Positions 36,557-43,160 of a stretch of DNA of 64,000 nt are shown here, piece after piece. The notes beneath the pieces are model-generated. The model was given only the letters and a program-made list of their open reading frames with translations. It did no database searches and was not told the DNA's origin. The stretch comes from CAVIQK01 sp964613035. Lineage in GTDB: Bacteria > Bacillota > Clostridia > Christensenellales > DTU072. Position numbers and translations under genes: made by a program. Location: assembly GCA_964613035.1 (NCBI GenBank), contig CAZTFQ010000002.1, positions 1 through 64,000 of the forward strand, written 5' to 3'. The first letter of the stretch is position 1. Every line of letters starts with the position of its first letter.

Positions 36557-39091
36557 ATGAAAAAACAACTTCTGGTTATTCTGTTATTCGTCTGCTTGGT
36601 ATTCGCAATGATAGCATGTACCGACAACCAATCGCCGTCTGGAACGGATGATTCCGGTACGATCTCGGGAACAGAACTCTCCGGTACGCTTGATCCGCCC
36701 CCGTCCGAGCCCTCAGGGAGCATTGAGCCGACGCCTTCAGAACCTTCCAAACCGTCCGATACCATTGAGCCGTCAGACCACTCCGGCACGATCCCGCCAT
36801 CCGAACCGTCGGGCGGTGAAGAAGAGCCCGTCACTCCGATAGAACCGGAACAATCCGTTAAATATGCGATACGACTATATAAAACGGAGGACGTAGACGA
36901 CTACACCGTCTTAGAATATGAGGAAGGCGAAATCGTCGACGTATCCGAATGGCCCGTTCCGTCGGGAATAAAATTCGAGGGCGAGACTATTCCTTTCGTG
37001 CATTGGTTGGACGAGCAACAAGAAAACGTCGTTTCGGAAGACTTCTCGATGCCGTCACGTTCTATGGCATTTTATGCGACTTACGATTATCCGCAATTAT
37101 TCAGATGGAGTTACGATGCGGATGCACAGACATATACTTCTACCGGAGCGGGCATTCGTCCCGCAAAAGGTATCGAGGGCGGATATTCTGGCACTCTTTC
37201 CGCAGAATTGACCGTCAACAACGCTTCCTCTACCGGTATCGGTATTATATGGAATCTGACTTGCGGCGACAACGATTATCCTTATGCAGACGGTTGCTCG
37301 TATTGGTATTTTCACCTCAATCCGAGCAACGGCGCTTTTCAATTAGCCTACGTGCAAGAAGACGGCACTTATATTGCAATCAAGACCGTATCCCTCTCGG
37401 ACAGTCCTCAATCGTGGCAAGATAAATATGCCGAATACAAAAATTCTTCCGACGAAGCGCTTTCAACCGTTTTCTCTGTAGAATACAACACGTCTGAAAT
37501 ATCCCTATACGTAGACAGAGAAGAGCTCTACACGTACACCGGCGACATGCTCGGCGGCATCCTCGGGAAAGGCGTCGGCATAAGAACCAACGTCGCCGAC
37601 AACGTAGCCAAAAATATAACCTATACTCCTGACGTCGCGGCGAGCAACACCTATATCGTAACGTACGTCAACACCGCGGAAAACACGGAGGAGGTCAAGT
37701 TGGTCTCGACGGACAACTTCGTATTACCCTCTCCTTCCGTAACGGGATACGAATTCCTCGGCTGGTATGAAGACGAGGAGTTCACTTCTCAACAAATAAC
37801 CGAAGAATTTGTCATCTGTGCAGACGTTACTTTCTACGGAAAATTCGTCCCGATACAGACTAAAAACGGCTATAATATCTATTCGGACGGTCGGTACGAG
37901 TCGACCGTCGCCAAAGCGACCGTCACCGTAGACGGAGCGGGCAGCAGATACGGCAAGTGGTCTACCGACATAACCGTAACGGATCGCAACAACATTCGTA
38001 CGGGTATATTGATTAACTCTTACGTACCTTCTTCGGAAAGCACCGTCCCCTATGACAATACCTCCGTTAGCGGTATATATGTCCATCATAACGTCAATGC
38101 CAACGTCAACTTCACTCTTACTACCATTCACGAGGGCGTTTACGAATCTCACCCCGACGGCACGAAAGAAGCGCTTAAAGTATCGAAATACGACTCCTCG
38201 TCAGAGGGCGCGCTCGGCGCTTATTACGCCAAAAACAGAGCTTTCGTCAACGGCGAAACCGACAGCCTTACGTTCAATCTTGCCGTAGAAGTTCTCAATA
38301 CGTACATTAAAGTATATCTCGACGGAGAATGCATTATAGAATATACCGCAGAGAGCGGACTAGAGATGTTCAACGATTACGACGATTGTCTAGGGGTGGG
38401 TTTCACGACCGCGTCCGTCGGAACCACTTTCTCTGATTATAGCTACACGGAAATGGAAGCGCAGGAAAAACCTACCACTAAAAACGGTTTCATAATCAGT
38501 GCGGACGGTTCGTCTTACACTTCCGACGCCGCCACCGTCGCAACTATCGTCGACGGCATAAGCGGACGGTACGGCAAATGGTCCGTCGACATAACCGAAA
38601 CCAATCGTACCAATGCGAGAATAGGAATATTGATCAACGCCTACGTCAAGTCAGACGACGGACAAGTCAAATATACCGACCAAAGCGTATGCGGTTATTA
38701 TCTGCATCATAGTATAAAAAGCAACACCAACTTCACCCTCAGCACTATTTATCGAGGCACCTATCAGCAGCAGCCCGACGGAACGAAAATGAATCTCTTG
38801 GTATGCAAGTATAACGCCGAGTCGTCGGGCGCACTTAAAGATTATCACGCAAGATGCAAAGCTTTCTTGGCAAAAGAAACCGACAGTCTTACGTTTAATC
38901 TCGGAATCGAAGTTATGCCCGAATACATTAAAGCTTACCTCGACGGAGAATGCATCATAGAATATACGACCGCCGCAGGACTCGGTTTGTTCGACAACGT
39001 AGACGGCTGTATAGGCGTGGGATTCAATACCCAGACGATCGGAACGGTCTTCAGCAATATGAGTTTCGTTCCTTATATTGCAGAGGACTAA
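36557..39091 (+). CDS. Surface lipoprotein with InlB-type and LamG-like repeats
   Basis: An 844-residue lipoprotein; GAGAGG precedes the ATG. Lipobox AMIAC gives lipid Cys about residue 21. A Pro/Ser/Glu linker (about 22-95) follows. Next come an acidic strand-rich part and a LamG-like domain (150-355), then an InlB B-repeat (Flg_new type; GYEFLGWYEDEEF near 400). Two related LamG-like repeats (about 435-640 and 645-840) end the protein. Both contain YGKW and DGECIIEY. It probably binds glycans at the surface. The next gene starts 8 bases later. Confidence 0.82.
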   Translation: MKKQLLVILLFVCLVFAMIACTDNQSPSGTDDSGTISGTELSGTLDPPPSEPSGSIEPTPSEPSKPSDTIEPSDHSGTIPPSEPSGGEEEPVTPIEPEQSVKYAIRLYKTEDVDDYTVLEYEEGEIVDVSEWPVPSGIKFEGETIPFVHWLDEQQENVVSEDFSMPSRSMAFYATYDYPQLFRWSYDADAQTYTSTGAGIRPAKGIEGGYSGTLSAELTVNNASSTGIGIIWNLTCGDNDYPYADGCSYWYFHLNPSNGAFQLAYVQEDGTYIAIKTVSLSDSPQSWQDKYAEYKNSSDEALSTVFSVEYNTSEISLYVDREELYTYTGDMLGGILGKGVGIRTNVADNVAKNITYTPDVAASNTYIVTYVNTAENTEEVKLVSTDNFVLPSPSVTGYEFLGWYEDEEFTSQQITEEFVICADVTFYGKFVPIQTKNGYNIYSDGRYESTVAKATVTVDGAGSRYGKWSTDITVTDRNNIRTGILINSYVPSSESTVPYDNTSVSGIYVHHNVNANVNFTLTTIHEGVYESHPDGTKEALKVSKYDSSSEGALGAYYAKNRAFVNGETDSLTFNLAVEVLNTYIKVYLDGECIIEYTAESGLEMFNDYDDCLGVGFTTASVGTTFSDYSYTEMEAQEKPTTKNGFIISADGSSYTSDAATVATIVDGISGRYGKWSVDITETNRTNARIGILINAYVKSDDGQVKYTDQSVCGYYLHHSIKSNTNFTLSTIYRGTYQQQPDGTKMNLLVCKYNAESSGALKDYHARCKAFLAKETDSLTFNLGIEVMPEYIKAYLDGECIIEYTTAAGLGLFDNVDGCIGVGFNTQTIGTVFSNMSFVPYIAED

Positions 39092-39098
39092 AAGAATT

Positions 39099-40820
39099 AT
39101 GAAAAAGATTGTTAAGATATCGGTTGTTTTGATTTTTGTTCTTATGATACTGACTCTATCCGACATCGCACCTATTACGGCAGACGCCTACTCCTGGAAA
39201 AACGGAGAAAAGGTCTACTCCATAGCGACCGATAGAATAATGTACGAGACGTCTCTGCCTTACGACGAAACCATCAATACTTTCGAGGCGTGGATTACGT
39301 TGCCGTCGACCGTTGCGGATAATATAGACGGCGGAGTCATATTCGGCAACTATTACAACAATCCTACCGGATACCCGGGATGCGTCAATTTCGGCATAGG
39401 CAACAACGGAAACTTCTACCTATATTGGAACAACGGCGTCTACAAGTATACTTTCGAAAGCGTAGATTTAAGAAACGGCGAGCGTACTCACGTCGCGATA
39501 GTCAGGGATAAAGAAAACTCTCGACTTTTATATTACGTCAACGGCGAACTCGAAGAATGTTTGACGGTAAAATTAAACGAAAGCGTCTGTCAAATGAAAT
39601 TCGGCATAGGCACGGATTGGAACAACTGGTATAACGAAAAAACACCTTTCTTCGGAAAGATAGAGCAGATTACGCTCTATTCTACCGCGCAGACTCAGGC
39701 TGTTATACAGGAAGATATGCAGACGACCGACATACGTTCTTCTTCTAGAAACGGGCTTATGTCCAACTGGTATTTCGGCAAAAACTGGAGCTTTGAAAAT
39801 ACTATTATTCCCGATACCGCCGACATCGGTAACGATTGTCTGGTCAATACCTACGATCAATACGTAGAGGTTAAAGATGTCGACGATTACGATTACACTC
39901 TTATGGTCGTCCCAGATATGCAGGCGATGAACTATTGGGAAAAAAGCAATTTCCGTCAACAGAGCCAATGGATCGTCAATACTGCGAAAGAGCTCAACAC
40001 TCGATTCGTTATGTATCTAGGAGACATGACTGAGAGCAAGTATTCCGTCAATCCCGATGCGAGCGAACAAGAATGGAAAGACGCCTATAAATACATATCT
40101 ATGCTTGACGGAGTGGTTCCTTACTCCGTAATATTAGGCAATCACGATTATGACAGTTGGGCTACTCTAAACAGAAACAGTACGATGTTCAACAAATACT
40201 TCTCCTATGATAAGTATAGCCAAACGGACTCTTTCGGAGGGGCTTTCAAAGAAGGATGTATGGACAACTACTATTCTCTTATATCCGTCGGCGACGTGGA
40301 ATATCTAATTTTTGCTTTGGAATACGGTCCCAGAAACAACGTCGTCAACTGGGTCGACAGAATAATAAGCGAGCATCCTTATAGCCGCGTTATAGTTACG
40401 ACTCACAGTTACTTGGACCCCGACGGCACTTTGGTCGACTCCGACGATATGTTCGCTCCGTCCAGAACCATATCTTACGACAGCAGCAGCAACAACGGAT
40501 CGGACTTTTGGGAAAAAGTTTTGAGCAAGCATTCCAACGTCTTTATGGTCTTCAGCGGACACGTTTGCACGGATTACGTCGTGCGCAGACAAGACCTCGG
40601 CGTCAACGGCAACACCGTCACGTCCGTATTGGTCAACGCGCAGGGCGCGATGATGACGTCAGCAATGAATACTCTGCTGGTAATTAAGGTCAATGAGAGG
40701 ACGAAGACGATGCACTTCTGCTATTACAGTCCCGAATACGACGCCTGCTATAACTACGGCGGTCAATTCAGTATGTCCTTCGCCGACGAATACAATCCCG
40801 CGATAGGCGGCATCGCATAA
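39099..40820 (+). CDS. Secreted metallophosphoesterase with LamG domain
   Basis: A 573-residue secreted protein. I place the start at the ATG at 39099 because a signal peptide follows directly (hydrophobic residues 4-24, cleavage near ADA). A LamG-like domain covers about 35-215. The calcineurin-like phosphoesterase covers about 265-520 with VVPDMQ, GDMTE, GNHDYD, TTHSY and SGHVC, all the metal-binding blocks of the family. Substrates could be nucleotides or phosphorylated glycans. It is in an operon with the flanking lipoproteins. Confidence 0.88.
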   Translation: MKKIVKISVVLIFVLMILTLSDIAPITADAYSWKNGEKVYSIATDRIMYETSLPYDETINTFEAWITLPSTVADNIDGGVIFGNYYNNPTGYPGCVNFGIGNNGNFYLYWNNGVYKYTFESVDLRNGERTHVAIVRDKENSRLLYYVNGELEECLTVKLNESVCQMKFGIGTDWNNWYNEKTPFFGKIEQITLYSTAQTQAVIQEDMQTTDIRSSSRNGLMSNWYFGKNWSFENTIIPDTADIGNDCLVNTYDQYVEVKDVDDYDYTLMVVPDMQAMNYWEKSNFRQQSQWIVNTAKELNTRFVMYLGDMTESKYSVNPDASEQEWKDAYKYISMLDGVVPYSVILGNHDYDSWATLNRNSTMFNKYFSYDKYSQTDSFGGAFKEGCMDNYYSLISVGDVEYLIFALEYGPRNNVVNWVDRIISEHPYSRVIVTTHSYLDPDGTLVDSDDMFAPSRTISYDSSSNNGSDFWEKVLSKHSNVFMVFSGHVCTDYVVRRQDLGVNGNTVTSVLVNAQGAMMTSAMNTLLVIKVNERTKTMHFCYYSPEYDACYNYGGQFSMSFADEYNPAIGGIA

Positions 40821-40837
40821 AAAAAGAGGATATCGAT

Positions 40838-41743
40838 ATGATTAAAAAATCCCTTTGCCTACTGCTCGTCATAACTCTCTTTTGTATGTGTCTATACGGT
40901 TGCGCCCCCGAAAACGACCCCGTTGACGGCGACCTGAATTCAGGGTCGACTTCCGGCTCCGTTGTTCCCGATGTCCCGGTTACTCCCGATTCTTCCGGCA
41001 CGCAAGAGCCCTCTGAACCGTCCGAACCCGACGGGAAATACTTCACCGTAACCATCAACCTAAACGACGGCTCGGCACCGACATATTATAAAGTAAAAAT
41101 CGGCGAAGCCTTTAATCGTCCTTCTCCTCCTCGGTACGGAAACAACGTTTTTCTCGGATGGTATTCTCGCGGAGCAGAATATGACTTTTCTTCTTCCGTA
41201 ACTTCCGATCTGGTTATCGACGCCGTATGGGAAAAGGTATACTCGGACTCTTTATACAGAGTCAACGGCGATTACGAAAAGATAAACAACGGTTACAAAT
41301 CCGTCGGCGGCTCGCTAATAATGGCTAACACCAACCAGGATTTCAATTGCGGCTCGATAGAGGTCACCGTCAATTCTCCCTCGAAATCCGACAGCGGCAT
41401 AATAGTGTGTCTTAATAACAACGGCTCGTCGACGTTTTGGGAAAGTGGCGTATCATACTACTTTTTCTTCGTCAACATTGACGGTAATGCCTATCTCGGC
41501 AAAATCAACAACGGTATCTGGAGCGCAAAAAAGGTCGTCCCGATATCCGATTACGTCCAAGGCGCCGATTATACGCTTAAAGTAGAACTCAACGGAACGG
41601 ATTTATATTGTTACGTAGACGGACAATTGTATATTTCTTTTTCCGAATATCGCTTTTTGTCGGGCGGAGGATTCGGGATACGCACGGGGACGTCGGGGGT
41701 CAGTTTTACCGATTTTAAAGTGAACGGAACTACTTGTCGGTAA
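40838..41743 (+). CDS. Lipoprotein with InlB-type repeat and LamG-like domain
   Basis: A 301-residue lipoprotein with AGAGGAT before the ATG. Lipobox YGC gives lipid Cys about residue 22, followed by a Pro/Ser/Glu linker to about residue 65. One InlB B-repeat (about 66-130, with NNVFLGWYSRGAEY) and one LamG-like domain (about 135-300) follow. It is the last gene of the 36557-41743 set. The stretch 41744-41889 has a small palindrome (GACGTAC/GTACGTC) but no clear terminator and no gene. Confidence 0.8.
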   Translation: MIKKSLCLLLVITLFCMCLYGCAPENDPVDGDLNSGSTSGSVVPDVPVTPDSSGTQEPSEPSEPDGKYFTVTINLNDGSAPTYYKVKIGEAFNRPSPPRYGNNVFLGWYSRGAEYDFSSSVTSDLVIDAVWEKVYSDSLYRVNGDYEKINNGYKSVGGSLIMANTNQDFNCGSIEVTVNSPSKSDSGIIVCLNNNGSSTFWESGVSYYFFFVNIDGNAYLGKINNGIWSAKKVVPISDYVQGADYTLKVELNGTDLYCYVDGQLYISFSEYRFLSGGGFGIRTGTSGVSFTDFKVNGTTCR

Positions 41744-41889
41744 CTCCACTCTCCGCATAATTGTTAAAGACGTACTAAGTACGTCACGACCAAACCCTAA
41801 AACTACACGTAAACGAAAAAGTTTTTCGGGTAAGCGAAATTTAGTTGACAAATATTTTTCGGTACTATATTATAGTATAGCATTATCGT

Positions 41890-41965
41890 CGCGGGGTAGA
41901 GCAGATGGTAGCTCGTCAGGCTCATAACCTGGAGGCCGGAGGTTCAAGTCCTCCCCCCGCAACCA
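41890..41965 (+). tRNA. Initiator tRNA-fMet (CAT anticodon)
   Basis: Cloverleaf of 76 bases with anticodon CAT and encoded CCA. The first base C faces A at position 72, the unpaired end that marks the initiator tRNA. It begins a cluster of three tRNA genes. Confidence 0.95.
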
Positions 41966-42095
41966 AAGGATGCGGAGAGGAATTGAAACTACAAGAGCGC
42001 ACGCGATTTAGGTTTCAGCTGTCCGCAGCAGGATGCGGAGAGGAATTGAAACTACAAGAGCGCAAGCGATTTAGGTTTCATTCCCCGCAACCAAA
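41955..42095. repeat. Duplicated cassette bounded by copies of the tRNA-fMet 3' end
   Basis: CCCCGCAACCAAA, the 3' end of tRNA-fMet plus 3 bases, occurs at 41955-41967 and again at 42083-42095. Between them are two 50-base copies (41968-42017 and 42031-42080) that differ at one base, with a 63-base period. Each copy can fold with GAAAC pairing with GTTTC. It resembles the footprint of a small element inserted at a tRNA end. Confidence 0.75.
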
Positions 42096-42110
42096 TCAAA
42101 AGAATCATAT

Positions 42111-42187
42111 GGCGGCGTAGCTTAGTTGGTTATAGCGGCCGGTTCATACCCGGCAGGTCGTTGGTTCGAATCCGACCGCCGCTACCA
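42111..42187 (+). tRNA. Elongator tRNA-Met (CAT anticodon)
   Basis: 77-base cloverleaf, anticodon CAT, encoded CCA. The acceptor GGCGGCG pairs with CGCCGCT, as in elongator tRNA-Met of Firmicutes and unlike the initiator or tRNA-Ile2. Confidence 0.92.
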
Positions 42188-42206
42188 GAAAATTTACGCT
42201 TAACAA

Positions 42207-42281
42207 GGCCCCTTGGTCAAGCGGTTAAGACATCGCCCTTTCACGGCGGTAACATGGGTTCGATTCCCGTAGGGGTCACCA
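42207..42281 (+). tRNA. tRNA-Glu (TTC anticodon)
   Basis: 75-base cloverleaf with anticodon TTC, T-loop GTTCGAT and encoded CCA. It is followed at once by a terminator hairpin. Confidence 0.95.
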
Positions 42282-42282
42282 A

Positions 42283-42320
42283 AAATCGACAAGTTTCAAT
42301 CCGAGCTTGTCGATTTTACT
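42283..42320 (+). terminator. Intrinsic terminator of the tRNA cluster
   Basis: AAAATCGACAAG pairs with CTTGTCGATTTT, followed by ACTTTTT. A very similar hairpin lies at 42870-42911 after the four-helix-bundle gene. Confidence 0.75.
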
Positions 42321-42336
42321 TTTTCACTCTTACCTC

Positions 42337-42399
42337 TTCACTCTTCACTAAAATATCTTGTCGATTTTTCGGAAGTAATAAGTAATAGTGAATAGTGAA
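42337..42399. repeat. Imperfect inverted repeat
   Basis: TTCACTCTTCACTA (42337-42350) is the complement, with one mismatch, of TAGTGAATAGTGAA (42386-42399). It lies upstream of the four-helix-bundle gene and may be part of a small mobile unit. Confidence 0.5.
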
Positions 42400-42492
42400 A
42401 AGGTACTTATAGCTTCTGAACAAGTTTCTCGTTTTGGGTTGAAAAGCAATCAACTCTTTTATATAATGTTTATATAGAGTGGTGGTAAGATT

Positions 42493-42843
42493 ATGTCCGA
42501 AAGTCCTTTAATTATTAAATCAAAAACGTTTGCACTTGAAGTAATACAAGTTTGTAAAACACTAAGGTTGGCAAAATGCGAAAGCGCTTTGATTAATCAA
42601 TTTTTGCGTTCGGGAACAAGTATCGGCGCCAATATTAGAGAAGCATTTTACGCACACGGAAAGGCTGACTTTATTGCTAAGCTTCAGATTGCTTTAAAAG
42701 AATGCTCGGAAACCGAATATTGGATTGAACTGATTTTAGAGAGCGAATATTATTCGGATAAAGCCTTACTTGAAAAGTGTACGGAAATAAAAAGAATTTT
42801 GATTGCCTCCATTAACACCGCTAAAGAGAAAAACAAAGGATAA
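42493..42843 (+). CDS. Four-helix-bundle protein (23S rRNA intervening-sequence type)
   Basis: A 116-residue protein of the S23/Avd-like four-helix-bundle family. The family signature shows in LINQFLRSGTSIGANIREA and LKECSETEYWIELI. Homologs are encoded in 23S rRNA intervening sequences or act as accessory proteins of diversity-generating retroelements. Many others stand alone, as here. No reverse transcriptase or rRNA is present in the window. GGTGG precedes the ATG. Similar hairpins on both sides suggest insertion as a unit. Confidence 0.9.
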   Translation: MSESPLIIKSKTFALEVIQVCKTLRLAKCESALINQFLRSGTSIGANIREAFYAHGKADFIAKLQIALKECSETEYWIELILESEYYSDKALLEKCTEIKRILIASINTAKEKNKG

Positions 42844-42869
42844 AGTATATATTCGTTTCGCATTTTACA

Positions 42870-42911
42870 AAAATCGACAGGTTTCGATAGAAGCTTGTCG
42901 ATTTTTCTTTT
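42870..42911 (+). terminator. Intrinsic terminator after the four-helix-bundle gene
   Basis: AAAATCGACAGG and the complementary CTTGTCGATTTT form a stem followed by TCTTTT. Stem and flanks resemble the tRNA terminator at 42283. Confidence 0.75.
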
Positions 42912-42945
42912 CACCATTACTTCTTCCCTATTTTTACCATATATA

Positions 42946-42974
42946 TTGACTTTTTTTGGAATTTTTTATAAAAT
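42946..42974 (+). promoter_or_regulatory. Promoter of the cytolysin-like lipoprotein
   Basis: TTGACT (42946-42951), 17 bases, TAAAAT (42969-42974). The predicted start near 42981 coincides with the left arm of the leader stem. Confidence 0.65.
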
Positions 42975-42980
42975 AAAGTC

Positions 42981-43160
42981 GCTACGATCTTAATATCATT
43001 ATTTAAGGCGCTTATTACCTTGGTAACAAGTGCATTATCTGCGTACATAGTCTTAATAATGATATGTGTGATCGTAGCAAATCTAGCGGTAATTCACTTG
43101 TTATATTTTCTGGATATATCGGGTGCATTGCCCGATATGTTTTTTTCAGGAGGTAATAAC
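42981..43160 (+). promoter_or_regulatory. Structured 180-nt leader of the cytolysin-like gene
   Basis: GCTACGATC at 42981 pairs with GATCGTAGC near 43069, and the stem extends through ATATCATTATT. AACAAGTG near 43024 can pair with CACTTGTT near 43096, which lies outside the first stem, so the two helices are interleaved (a pseudoknot or two exclusive states). The leader ends in an intrinsic terminator just before the ribosome binding site. I do not recognise a known riboswitch class. No gene lies in 42912-43160. Confidence 0.55.
43117..43146 (+). terminator. Leader terminator (attenuator) before the cytolysin-like gene
   Basis: ATATCGGG (43117-43124) pairs with CCCGATAT (43132-43139), then G and six T. 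AGGAGG starts 2 bases later and the ATG 14 bases later, so unless an alternative fold forms, transcription should stop before the gene. Confidence 0.75.

Noticed and set aside
41968..42080. Possible CRISPR array (ATTGAAAC-containing repeats)
   Set aside because: There are only two copies, the repeat is 50 bases with a 13-base gap, and no cas genes are present. A small duplicated element explains it better.
42493..42843. Diversity-generating retroelement suggested by the Avd-like four-helix-bundle protein
   Set aside because: No reverse transcriptase, template repeat or variable repeat is visible in the window. Stand-alone S23-like genes are common.
43020..43160. Extended N-terminus for the cytolysin-like lipoprotein from a TTG at 43020
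   Set aside because: It would lie in the structured leader and pass through the terminator hairpin. AGGAGG and a lipoprotein signal follow the ATG at 43161.
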